A stretch of 64,000 nucleotides of DNA from Nonomuraea aurantiaca (GTDB taxonomy: Bacteria; Actinomycetota; Actinomycetes; Streptosporangiales; Streptosporangiaceae), in NCBI RefSeq assembly GCF_020215705.1, contig NZ_JAIWNB010000004.1, positions 124,001-188,000 on the forward strand, written 5' to 3'. Below the pieces are notes generated by a model that searched no databases, was not told the DNA's origin, and saw only the letters and a list, made by a program, of their open reading frames with translations. The stretch's first letter is position 1; every line of letters starts with the position of its first letter. Shown here one piece after another: positions 15,005 through 22,560 of this stretch. The position numbers were made by a program, and so were the translations under genes.

Positions 15005-16489
15005 TCACGCGAGCGGCAGCCATGCGTGAAGGGCCGCCGTCAGGGTGGTGGTATCGGCCGGGCCGGGGCCGGACGCCCAGGCGACCGTACCGTCAGGCCG
15101 GACGAAGGCGGCCGTCAGGCCGTCACGGTCCTCGATGGTCGCCTCGACGACGTCCAGTGCGTCCCGCCAGGCCGCCGCCGCCTGCGCCGTCTCGGGTTGT
15201 GACGGCGCGTGGACGAGCAGCGGCCGGCCGGACGCGGCGAGCTCCGCGAGGGTCCGCGTGCCGCCGGAAGGCAGCGTGAGCCGCAGGTCGGGGCAGGGGC
15301 GGCCGGCCAGGGGGTGGGCGGCCGGGTACGGGAGGTCGTAGCGGGTGCCGAGCCCGTTCAGCAGCCGCCCGAAGTAGCGGTTGGCCTCCGGCAGGTCGAG
15401 CAGGTCCGACACGATGTCGCGCATGGCCGCCTCGTGCGCGCCGGGCCGCAGCAGCGCCGACTGGGCGCGGGTGTTGTGCAGGACGGCGGCGCCCACGGGG
15501 TGGCGTTCGGCGGTGTAGGTGTCGAGCAGGCCGTCCGGCGCCCGCCCGGTGACCGTGGCCGCCAGTTTCCAGCCCAGGTTGACCGCGTCCATCAGCCCCA
15601 GGTTCAGCCCCTGGCCGCCGTTGGGAGAGTGGACGTGCGCGGCGTCGCCCGCGAGCAGGACGCGGCCGAGCCGGTAGGTGGTCGCCTGGCGGGCGACATC
15701 GGTGAAGCGCAGGGTGTCGCGGACCGCGGTCACCTCGACCTCCACGCCCGTCACCCTGAGCACGCTGTCTCGCATCTCCTCCCCGGTCAGCGGCACGTCG
15801 CGGTCCTCGGGGAAGCCGTCGTGCTCGACCGTCGCCACCATGCCGGGCGCGTGCATCACCATCCCCGCCGGCTGCCAGCCCGGCGCGGGCAGCCGCTCCA
15901 TGCCCGAGATGTCGCCGATCAGCCGCCGGACGACGCTCGTGGGGGCGGTGCCGGGGAAGTCGAACCCGGCCAGCTTCCGTACGGTCGATCGGCCGCCGTC
16001 ACAGCCGGCCACGTACGCCGCGTGGACGCGCCGCTCCCCCTCCGGGGTCCGTACGGTCAAGGTGACGCCGGAGTCGTCCTGGGCCAGGGCCGTCACCTCG
16101 TGTTCGCGCAGGACCGGGACGCCGAGCGAGGCCAGGTGCTCAGCGAGGATCCGTTCCAGGTCCGGCTGCCAGATCAGGGCGCCGGTCCGCTCGGGTTCCT
16201 CCTGGAGGTCGGGGTCGATCTTGTAGATCTGGGCGAAGTGCCCCTTCTCGCTTCCGTGGTCGCGTGTTTTGTCGGCGAGCCCCTGTTCGTGGAACTTCGC
16301 CAGATCCTCCCCCAGCCCGCGGCGGCGCAGCGCCTCCACGGCCAGCGGCCCGATCCCGCGCGCCTTCGGCTCGCTCGTCGGCCGGGCGAGCCGGTCCAGC
16401 ACCAGCGGCGTGACCCCGGCCAGCCGTAACTCGGCGGCGAGCAGCAAACCCACAGGTCCGGCCCCGACCACCACAACATCGGCGTTCAT
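15005..16489 (-). CDS. FAD-dependent aromatic monooxygenase
   Basis: 494 residues, class A flavoprotein hydroxylase like the protein at 11506. FAD motif VVGAGPVGLLLAAELRLAG at residues 6-24; DG motif GCDGGRSTVRKLAG; GD motif LAGDAAHVHSPNGGQGLNLG near residue 285; a C-terminal thioredoxin-like domain without obvious redox cysteines. It probably hydroxylates an aromatic or polyketide-type compound. The divergent TetR gene at 16562 shares a perfect palindrome with its promoter, so substrate-induced derepression is likely. Ends in a strong hairpin. Confidence 0.92.
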   Translation of the reverse strand: MNADVVVVGAGPVGLLLAAELRLAGVTPLVLDRLARPTSEPKARGIGPLAVEALRRRGLGEDLAKFHEQGLADKTRDHGSEKGHFAQIYKIDPDLQEEPERTGALIWQPDLERILAEHLASLGVPVLREHEVTALAQDDSGVTLTVRTPEGERRVHAAYVAGCDGGRSTVRKLAGFDFPGTAPTSVVRRLIGDISGMERLPAPGWQPAGMVMHAPGMVATVEHDGFPEDRDVPLTGEEMRDSVLRVTGVEVEVTAVRDTLRFTDVARQATTYRLGRVLLAGDAAHVHSPNGGQGLNLGLMDAVNLGWKLAATVTGRAPDGLLDTYTAERHPVGAAVLHNTRAQSALLRPGAHEAAMRDIVSDLLDLPEANRYFGRLLNGLGTRYDLPYPAAHPLAGRPCPDLRLTLPSGGTRTLAELAASGRPLLVHAPSQPETAQAAAAWRDALDVVEATIEDRDGLTAAFVRPDGTVAWASGPGPADTTTLTAALHAWLPLA

Positions 16490-16503
16490 ACGCCCTCCAA
16501 ACT

Positions 16504-16522
16504 AGACTAGACCGTCTAGTCT
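16504..16522. promoter_or_regulatory. Perfect TetR-type operator
   Basis: AGACTAGA-ccg-TCTAGTCT: 8-bp perfect arms, placed between the divergent monooxygenase (start 16489) and TetR (start 16562) genes. One further CTAG half-site lies downstream near 16529. Confidence 0.75.
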
Positions 16523-16531
16523 CGTATACTA

Positions 16532-16556
16532 GTCCCCATTCCGAGAAAGTGGGGAC
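16532..16556 (+). promoter_or_regulatory. Hairpin over the TetR ribosome site
   Basis: GTCCCCA (16532-16538) pairs perfectly with TGGGGAC (16550-16556). The right arm contains the GGGGA that serves as ribosome site for the ATG at 16562, so the stem may limit translation of the repressor. Confidence 0.4.
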
Positions 16557-16561
16557 AAACC

Positions 16562-17170
16562 ATGGCCGACCACGGCCCGCGACGCTCACCGGCCAAGCGC
16601 CGGGCCATCCTCGACGCCGCCAGCCGGGTCTTCACCGACCTGGGCTACGCCCGCGCGAGCGTCGACGCGATCGCCGCGGCGGCGGGGGTGGGCAAACAGA
16701 CCGTCTACGGCCACTTCGGCGACAAGGAACAGCTCTTCCTCGCCGCGATCCAGGAGGCCAGGTCAGGGATGGCAGACACGCCGAGCCAGACCCTCGCCCT
16801 CACCGGCGATCCGGGCGCGGACCTGACCGTGCTCGGTGAGCGGACGCTGGACGTCGCGCTTTCGCCGCGGGTGGCGGCGCTGCACCGGCTGACCATCGCG
16901 GAGGTGGGTCACCATCCGGAGTTGCAGCGCACCTGGCGGGCGAGTGCCTCGTCGGTGGACAGCGGCGTGGCGGACTACCTGCGCGCCTGCGACAGTGACG
17001 GCAGACTGCGGGTGCCGGACCCGGTCAAGGCGGCCCGCCAGTTCCTGCACCTGGTGATCACCGAAGCGCGGATCGAGACGGCGTACGGCATGCTGCCCCT
17101 GCCACCCGCACGACGGCACGCCATCGCCGTCGAAGCCGCCGACCTCATCGTCCGCGCCCACCGGCCCTGA
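16562..17170 (+). CDS. TetR-family regulator
   Basis: 202 residues. HTH: RRAILDAASRVFTDLGYAR, SVDAIAAAAGVGKQTVYGHFGDKEQLFLAAI. The C-terminal domain is of the TetR_C AefR-like type (LHRLTIAEVGHHPELQRTW). Divergent to the FAD monooxygenase at 15005-16489 with a perfect palindromic operator between them, so it most likely represses both genes and releases DNA on binding an aromatic ligand. Confidence 0.92.
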   Translation: MADHGPRRSPAKRRAILDAASRVFTDLGYARASVDAIAAAAGVGKQTVYGHFGDKEQLFLAAIQEARSGMADTPSQTLALTGDPGADLTVLGERTLDVALSPRVAALHRLTIAEVGHHPELQRTWRASASSVDSGVADYLRACDSDGRLRVPDPVKAARQFLHLVITEARIETAYGMLPLPPARRHAIAVEAADLIVRAHRP

Positions 17171-17215
17171 ATCCACCCGCAATGCGGAACGATCCTTGCC
17201 GCATTACTCCCTACG

Positions 17216-18358
17216 GTGAGTCTCATGATGAGAATGTCGTGGTCCCAGGTCAGCGCCAGGCGTTTGGCACGACACGGCCTGGCCGCCCCCGCGAAGGACG
17301 CCACCCCGGCGGACATGGTCACCGCCATGTGCGGCGCCCATGCCCAGGTGATGTCGGCGGCCGAGCTGTCGATCGGCCTCCGCCTCGACGGCGTCACCCG
17401 CACCGGAGTGCGCGAGGCGCTGTGGGGCGAGCGCACCTTGGTCAAGACGCACGGCCCGCGCGGCACCGTACACCTGCTGCCCGCCCGCGACCTGCCGATG
17501 TGGGTGGGCGCCCTGTCGACGCTGCCGATCGTGAACTCCGTTGCCGCCCAGGACGTACGCATGACGGCCGCCCAGACCGACCAGGTCGTGGAGGCGATCC
17601 GCGAGGTGCTGACCGGAGCCGCCCTGACGATCGACGAGCTGAGCGACGCGGTCGTGGCCGCCACGGGGCCGTGGGCCGGTGATCTCGTCATGCCCGCCTT
17701 CCAGACCATGTGGCCGCGCTGGCGGCAGGCCATGGCGACGGCGGCGCACCGGGGGGCGTTCGTGTTCGGCCCGGCGAAGGGGCGCAAGGTCACCTATACC
17801 GCCCCGCCCGCAGGACGCGCCAAGCCCGTCAACGACTGTCTGGTTGAGCTGGTCAACGCCTATCTGAGGGCGTACGGTCCCGCCACGCCCGAGCAGTTCG
17901 CCAAGTGGATCGGGGCGCCGGTCAAGTGGGCGGCAGCGGGCTTCGCGGCGGCCGAGCCGGAGCAGGTGCTGTTCGAGGGCGTCCCGGCCTGGGTGGCGGC
18001 CGGTGACACCGAGGTGCCGGACGAGCCGCCGAGGGGCGTACGGCTGCTGCCGTACTTCGACGCCTATGTCGTGGCCGGGAGGCCGCGCGAGCTGCTGTAC
18101 CCGGGCCCGGCCGCCGCGCGGGCGCTGAACGGCGGCCAGGCGGGCAACTTCCCGGTACTGCTCGTGGACGGGCAGGTGGCGGGGGTGTGGCACCAGCGGC
18201 GGTCCGGCCGCCGGTTGGCCGTCACGGTGGAGTCGCTGCGCGAGCTCACCCCCGCCCAGCTGCGCGAACTCGACGAGCAGGTGGCGCTCACCGGACAGAT
18301 CCTGGAGGGCGAACCGCAGCTGACGCTCGGCCCGATCACCGTGGGCGGCCACGCTTGA
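17216..18358 (+). CDS. HTH_42 (AlkX/YcaQ-like) winged-helix DNA-binding protein
   Basis: 380 residues from the GTG; the ATG codons at 17225 and 17228 are equally plausible starts, as GGTGAG precedes them. The pattern ARRLARHGLAAPAKDATPADMVTAMCGAHAQVMSAAELSIGLRLDGVTR and later LVKTHGPRGTVHLLPARDLPMWV, VRLLPYFDAYVVAGRPRELLYPG matches the winged-helix DNA-binding family PF06224. Relatives include YcaQ/AlkX-type glycosylases acting on alkylated or crosslinked DNA; actinobacterial members are mostly uncharacterised. A distant relative lies at 32528-33580. Confidence 0.85.
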   Translation: MSLMMRMSWSQVSARRLARHGLAAPAKDATPADMVTAMCGAHAQVMSAAELSIGLRLDGVTRTGVREALWGERTLVKTHGPRGTVHLLPARDLPMWVGALSTLPIVNSVAAQDVRMTAAQTDQVVEAIREVLTGAALTIDELSDAVVAATGPWAGDLVMPAFQTMWPRWRQAMATAAHRGAFVFGPAKGRKVTYTAPPAGRAKPVNDCLVELVNAYLRAYGPATPEQFAKWIGAPVKWAAAGFAAAEPEQVLFEGVPAWVAAGDTEVPDEPPRGVRLLPYFDAYVVAGRPRELLYPGPAAARALNGGQAGNFPVLLVDGQVAGVWHQRRSGRRLAVTVESLRELTPAQLRELDEQVALTGQILEGEPQLTLGPITVGGHA

Positions 18359-18598
18359 CGTTGACCGATCTCATCGCCGTCGGTGTCACGCTGAGGCCGA
18401 CAGCCGGCCGATCACGCAGTGGCCATCACAGGCGCGCCCACGGGGCTACCCGTGACCGCGCCGAACAGCAGCGCCGCCGCGCGGCCACCCAGCACGCCCT
18501 GTCCCGCGTGAACCCGTCCCCTTTTCGAGGTGATCGCCACGTGCTCGCGTGAGGATCCATCGAAAGGTGGACTGCGAAAAGGCCGGGAAGGGAACGTC

Positions 18599-18988
18599 CT
18601 AGCCGAGGAAGACCACCTGGAAGCTGGTGTTCGACAGCGCCGCGAAGCCGCAGGGCTGGGTGCCGAACACGTACTGGCAGGGCCCGGGACCCCAGGAAGT
18701 GATGTCTCCGTCGGGGGTCAATCGCACGGTTGATCCAACGGGCACCATGTACAGGCAGTTCGAGACGGAGCAGGTGCCGGTCGGTGATCCGTTGACGCGG
18801 ATGCTCACAGAGCCGTAGGCGCCGCGCAGTTGCAGGTTCACGGCGACGTCCGCGAAGGCGCGGGCCGCGTCGGCGGGGAGAACAGCCGCGACGATCAGCG
18901 CGGATGCGATGAACGCTGCCGCTCGCCGCCGTATACGCCGTATTCGCCGCACGTCGAGCCGGCTGTGAGCGGAAGTCGATGCTGTCAT
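18599..18988 (-). CDS. Small secreted protein with cysteine-bearing beta repeat
   Basis: 129 residues from the ATG at 18988 (GGAGGG 9 nt upstream). A twin-arginine-like basic start (RRIRRIRRRAAAF) precedes a hydrophobic stretch (IASALIVAAVLPADAARA), giving a signal peptide cut near residue 45. The mature part (GSVSIRVNGSPTGTC, then VPVGSTVRLTPDGDITSWG, PGPCQYVF) resembles a single divergent copy of the bacterial beta repeat that reads CxxxC, GTxVTLTA, F.GWxGxC. Four cysteines could form two disulfides. Function unknown. Similar in size and location to the next secreted protein. Confidence 0.65.
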   Translation of the reverse strand: MTASTSAHSRLDVRRIRRIRRRAAAFIASALIVAAVLPADAARAFADVAVNLQLRGAYGSVSIRVNGSPTGTCSVSNCLYMVPVGSTVRLTPDGDITSWGPGPCQYVFGTQPCGFAALSNTSFQVVFLG

Positions 18989-19203
18989 TGGCGTGGACCC
19001 TCCGTGAATGTTCGACTGACTTGTCCGGGACCAGGAGTGAGGGTGGTCGGCTCCGGATACCGGCCGCCGATATGCCGACCGTGAGGCGTCATGCCCCCGC
19101 TCCGCAACGGCCGCCGAATCATCCGTACAGCCCGTACAGGGCGGCTGTAACCAGTTGTGATCAGTCAGCGACATACAGGGGGCGCCGGCCGATGGCGCGT
19201 AGC

Positions 19204-19521
19204 TCACACGACTGCAGAGGAGGCCGTGTGTCCGAGTCCGCCAACGCCGATCCGGGCCGTCCAGACGGACTCGGCGGTGAAGCGGGCGTCGACGAACCGC
19301 GTCGTCCCCGTGGGCACGGTGATGTTGACGGACGCCGTCGGGATGTTCCCCCAGGCGCCGATGGTCTGGGCGGTCCAGGGGCCGCTCTCGCCGGTGAAAT
19401 ACTGCGCGCTGGTCTGTGTGCCTGTTTGGGAGCTGGCCACGGCCTGGGCCGCCGTGACCGTCAGCGCGAGAACTCCGGACAGCGCCGCCGCGGCGGACGC
19501 GACCTTGACGAGTCTGGACAA
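19204..19521 (-). CDS. Small secreted protein, possibly shortened
   Basis: About 105 residues from the TTG at 19521, chosen because AGAGGGG lies 5-6 nt before it; an ATG at 19554 would add 11 residues before the signal. Signal peptide: SRLVKVASAAAALSGVLALTV then TAAQA. The mature part (SGPWTAQTIGAWGNIPTASVNITVPTG, TTRFVDARFTAESVW) looks like a beta-rich secreted domain. The end (GLGHTASSAVV) is abrupt, and no cysteine is present, so the C-terminus may have been lost. Function not recognised. Confidence 0.5.
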   Translation of the reverse strand: MSRLVKVASAAAALSGVLALTVTAAQAVASSQTGTQTSAQYFTGESGPWTAQTIGAWGNIPTASVNITVPTGTTRFVDARFTAESVWTARIGVGGLGHTASSAVV

Positions 19522-19890
19522 CGGGGTTCCCCTCTCTACTCGCGCGAAGCCCATGCGCTCCGCGACGGGTGGTTGCCGGAACCACGCTGACGAGAACGCG
19601 GTGGCCGGTGAAGCCCTGGCCGAATCATCCGTACAAGCCCGTACAGGCACCGGGGCGTACTGGGCCGCGCGGCGGCCGGTCTGCCCTACCGATGGCCGGT
19701 GACGGGAGGCCCTTCCAGGAGGAGGCGATCGTCCGGCCGGCTGGGCAGCAGTTGTTGTCCCGCGCGGGTGGCTCAGAGCAGGAGTTGCGCGAGGCGTACT
19801 CGCCGAGTCCGGAGGAGATGGACTGGGCGGGCAAAACCATCGATGCCGATGAGAACCGGCTGTCGCTGATGGCGCCATCGGACGGAGCCG
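19522..19890. other. Gene-poor stretch, possible remnants
   Basis: No convincing complete gene. A plus-strand frame through about 19690-19880 reads ELREAYSPSPEEMDWA and NRLSLM, faintly like the start of a DUF4158/Tn3-type transposase domain, but it is too short to call. No terminator or clear promoter was recognised. Confidence 0.3.
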
Positions 19891-20805
19891 TCAGGGTGGA
19901 GGTGCGGCCGGAGGGACCATATCATCGAGGAACGCCCGGGCTTGGGCGGTGACGTGGTCCCGGCGCCAGATCAGCGTCAGAGGGCGGCCCAGGGCGGGGT
20001 GGCGCAGGGGGAGCGTGACCAGACGCGGGCCCAGACGCCGGGCGGCCGAGCGCGGCATGACGGCGATGCCGAAGCCGTGCTCGACCAATTCGGCCAGCAG
20101 GGCCAGGTCGTCGGTCTCGGCGCGTACGTCGGGGGCCAGGCCCGCTTCGGCGCAGGCATGCTCCAGCGCGGCGCGCAGTCCCGTACCGGGAGTGAGCGTG
20201 ACGAGCGGCTGCTCGTGCAGGTCGGCGAGAGCGGCGTCGGCGTTGGCGGCGAGCGGGTGTCCGTCGGCGGCGACGATCACGAGAGGCTCGTGGCCGAAGT
20301 CGCGGGTGGCCAGCGTAACGGGCAGTCGCTGCCCGGCCGGGCCGGCGGGCAGCCGAGAGCCCGCGGTGCCGATTAGGGCGGTGTCGAGGTCGCCGGCGAC
20401 CACCTGCTGGACGAGTTGCTCCGGGTCGCCGGTGCGCACGGTGAAGCGCACCTGGGGGTGGCGGCGCTGGAAGTGCGCGAGCCGGTCGAGCAGCGTCGCT
20501 GGGGGCGCCGGGACGGTGCCCACGGCCAGGTGTCCCGTCAGGACGCCCCGCAGCGCGGTGACCGCGTCACGGCCGGTGGCGGCCGCCTGGAGGGCGGCAC
20601 GGGCGTGGGGCAGGAAGGCCTGCCCGGCGGCGGTGAGCCGGACCCGGCGCTCGGTCCGGTCGAAGAGCTTCTCGCCGAGTTCGCGTTCGAGCTGGGCGAT
20701 CTGCTGACTGACGGCGGGCTGGGCGACGTGGACGCGGGCCGCGGCACGGGTGAAGCTGCCCGCTTCCGCCACGGCCAGGGTGTAGCGCAGCTGGCGAAGC
20801 TCCAT
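19891..20805 (-). CDS. LysR-family transcriptional regulator
   Basis: 304 residues. N-terminal HTH (LRQLRYTLAVAEAGSFTRAA, RVHVAQPAVSQQIAQLERELGEKLFDR) and a full periplasmic-binding-fold effector domain (LAVGTVPAPPATLLDRLAHF through LAELVEHGFGIAVMPRSAARR). Length is normal for the family. It diverges from the small membrane-protein gene at 20908, and an ATAAG-N5-CTTAT box overlaps its start codon, as expected for LysR autoregulation with control of the divergent gene. Confidence 0.93.
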   Translation of the reverse strand: MELRQLRYTLAVAEAGSFTRAAARVHVAQPAVSQQIAQLERELGEKLFDRTERRVRLTAAGQAFLPHARAALQAAATGRDAVTALRGVLTGHLAVGTVPAPPATLLDRLAHFQRRHPQVRFTVRTGDPEQLVQQVVAGDLDTALIGTAGSRLPAGPAGQRLPVTLATRDFGHEPLVIVAADGHPLAANADAALADLHEQPLVTLTPGTGLRAALEHACAEAGLAPDVRAETDDLALLAELVEHGFGIAVMPRSAARRLGPRLVTLPLRHPALGRPLTLIWRRDHVTAQARAFLDDMVPPAAPPP

Positions 20806-20818
20806 AAGTTCTCCTTAT
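20804..20818. promoter_or_regulatory. LysR-type operator
   Basis: ATAAG-ttctc-CTTAT, a perfect dyad containing the T-N11-A LysR motif, overlapping the LysR start codon (20803-20805) in the divergent intergenic region. Confidence 0.55.
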
Positions 20819-20907
20819 CAGGCTGCCTATGGATCATATCTTGGACTTCTGGAACGCGCGGCGACAGGCTGAGGCTTGCACGTCCGGCCCCTGAAGGAGG
20901 ACAGCTC

Positions 20908-21126
20908 ATGTCCCGTCACCACCAAGCACTAATGGTCTGGATCGCCGTCCTGCCCACCCTCACCGTCGTGCAGCTCGTGCTCGGCGGCCTACTGGAGGCG
21001 GTGCCGCCGTACCTGCGGCCGCCGATCGTCGCCACGCTGGTGGTGCCCATCGTCGTCTACGGACTGCTGCCGCGACTGCAGCGGCTGCGCGCGCGGCTGT
21101 TCAAGAAACGGGCGGCCGGCGAGTGA
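20908..21126 (+). CDS. Small membrane protein (72 residues)
   Basis: ATG preceded by GAAGGAGG at good spacing. Two predicted membrane helices: ALMVWIAVLPTLTVVQLVLG (residues 7-26) and IVATLVVPIVVYGLLP (about 40-55), followed by a basic tail (RLQRLRARLFKKRAAGE). This helix-helix-basic-tail pattern is common in small actinobacterial proteins placed divergently from LysR genes. Likely controlled by the LysR protein. Function unknown. Confidence 0.75.
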   Translation: MSRHHQALMVWIAVLPTLTVVQLVLGGLLEAVPPYLRPPIVATLVVPIVVYGLLPRLQRLRARLFKKRAAGE

Positions 21127-21132
21127 ACCCGG

Positions 21133-21550
21133 TCAGCCCTCGAGGTGCCGTCGCATCGCCTCGCGCGCCCTGTCGGGATCGCGGTCGAGGATGTGTTCCA
21201 GGATCACGGTGTGCACGGGTTCGCCGGCGGCGCGGACCTCGCGGTCGCTGAGGCTGCGCAGCATCAGGGCGTAGGTGAGGTCCTGGATCGCGGTGAACAT
21301 CCTGTGGATCACCGGGTTGCCGGAGGCCCGCGCGATGGTCTCGTGGAAGGTGAGGTCGACGCGCGCCCTGGCGTGCACGTTGCCCGGCTGGGCGAACAGC
21401 TGGTGGATCCGCAGCAGGTCGGTCCGGTCCTGCTTGGTGGCGTTGGTCGCGGCCAGGCGGCGGCCTCGGTCTCCAGCATGACGCGGGCCCGCATGAGCTG
21501 CCGGGCGGTGACGCCCGCCGCGCGGGCCGCGAGGTTCATCGGCCGCATCA
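21133..21550 (-). pseudogene. GntR/FCD-type regulator, N-terminus lost and frameshifted
   Basis: The last 80 residues (RARVDLTFHETIARASGNPVIHRMF through ILDRDPDRAREAMRRHLEG) are a standard FCD ligand-binding domain of FadR-type GntR regulators. Upstream, in another frame, MNLAARAAGVTARQLMRARVMLETEAA continues the domain, so there is a frameshift near 21460. The DNA-binding wing-helix half is absent: likeness stops at about 21550, where a plus-strand MDR fragment begins. Confidence 0.75.
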
Positions 21551-21875
21551 GGTGGAGAGCGCGGGGCCGGCGGCCGCGGTGGAGAGCGCGCTGTCGCTGT
21601 GCCGGCGCGGCGGGAGCGTGGTCCTGCTCGGCGTGTCGCCGGAGCCCGCTACCTTTCCCACGCTGGACGTGGTGCTGGGAGAGAAGCGGGTCGTGGGGTC
21701 GGCCTCCCACCGGTGGGACACCGACCTGCGGGCCGCGGTCGCCCTGCTGCACGGCGGGCGGATCCGCGTCGATCGGCCGCCCACGCGGACCGTGCCGCTG
21801 TCCCAGGCCGTGTCACGCGGGCTGGCCGACCCGCCGCCCGACATCGTGAAGACCATCGTCGACGTCGTCTCCTGA
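21551..21875 (+). pseudogene. C-terminal fragment of an MDR (alcohol dehydrogenase-like) protein
   Basis: Reads ESAGPAAAVESALSLCRRGG, SVVLLGV, then RPPTRTVPLSQAVSRGLADPP to DIVKTIVDVVS: the last 107 residues of a zinc-dependent medium-chain dehydrogenase (NAD-binding strand 4 onward). The catalytic zinc domain and the GxGxxG motif are missing and no ribosome site precedes it. It abuts the truncated GntR gene head to head. Confidence 0.75.
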
Positions 21876-21883
21876 ACTTGCAC

Positions 21884-21901
21884 ATTATGCAGATCGGTCT
21901 A
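21884..21901. promoter_or_regulatory. TetR operator, copy 1
   Basis: ATTATGcAGATCGGTCTA just before the GTG at 21913. The same 18-bp sequence with one change recurs at 22529-22546, before the next gene. The AGATCGGTCT core is close to the TAGACCGGTCTA type bound by LmrA/QacR-like TetR proteins. Confidence 0.7.
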
Positions 21902-21912
21902 TTCTCAGTGGC

Positions 21913-22488
21913 GTGGCGGTCAAGGGTGATGAGACGCGGGCGCGGCTGATCGAGGCGGCTCGGACGCTGGTAGAGGCGAAGGGCTACCACGGCACCGGGC
22001 TCAATGAGGTGCTCGCGGTGGCGGGAGCCCCTCGTGGGTCGCTCTATCACCACTTCCCCGGTGGCAAGGACCAGCTGGTCAGCGAGGCCCTCGCCGCCGC
22101 CGGTCGAGAGGTCGACGGCATCGTGGTCGAGCTGGCCGAGACGGCGCCCAGCTCCCGCGAGCTCGTCAAGGCGCTGCTGGCCGCGCTGGCCGACAGGATG
22201 GTGGCCGCCGGCTACGCCAAGGGGTGCCCGGTGGCGACCGTGGCCCTGGAGGTCGCCGCGACCAACGACGCCCTGCAGCCGATTTGCGGGGACATCTACG
22301 CGGGCTGGCAGCGGGCGCTGGCCGACGCCCTCCGGGCCGACGGTCATGACGCGGCCGAGGCGGACGAGCTCGCGGCGACGGTGCTCGCCCTGATCGAGGG
22401 CGCGCTGGTGCTGGCCCGCGCCGGTCGTAGCCGGACCCCCATCGAGCAGACCAGTCGGCGCATCGCCAAGCTGCTCGGCACCGACTGA
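21913..22488 (+). CDS. TetR-family regulator (LmrA/YxaF type)
   Basis: 191 residues from the GTG. HTH: TRARLIEAARTLVEAKGYHG, GLNEVLAVAGAPRGSLYHHFPGGKDQLVSEALAAAG, the signature of the LmrA/YxaF subgroup, followed by the CPVATVALEVAATNDALQPICG segment typical of its C-terminal domain. An operator copy lies directly upstream and another before the SDR-hydrolase fusion gene, so it most likely represses itself and that enzyme. Confidence 0.93.
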   Translation: MAVKGDETRARLIEAARTLVEAKGYHGTGLNEVLAVAGAPRGSLYHHFPGGKDQLVSEALAAAGREVDGIVVELAETAPSSRELVKALLAALADRMVAAGYAKGCPVATVALEVAATNDALQPICGDIYAGWQRALADALRADGHDAAEADELAATVLALIEGALVLARAGRSRTPIEQTSRRIAKLLGTD

Positions 22489-22528
22489 CACCTTTCTGTT
22501 TCGGGGTCGGGCCTTTTGCTGTCCACAG

Positions 22529-22546
22529 ATTATGTAGATCGGTCTA
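22529..22546. promoter_or_regulatory. TetR operator, copy 2
   Basis: ATTATGtAGATCGGTCTA, 17 of 18 bases identical to the site at 21884-21901, placed just before the ribosome site of the gene at 22561. Confidence 0.7.
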
Positions 22547-22560
22547 GAGAGGAACGCAGG

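Noticed and set aside
19690..19880. Possible Tn3-type transposase (DUF4158) remnant
   Set aside because: The similarity (SPSPEEMDWA, NRLSLM) is too short and there are no terminal repeats; noted only in the intergenic entry.
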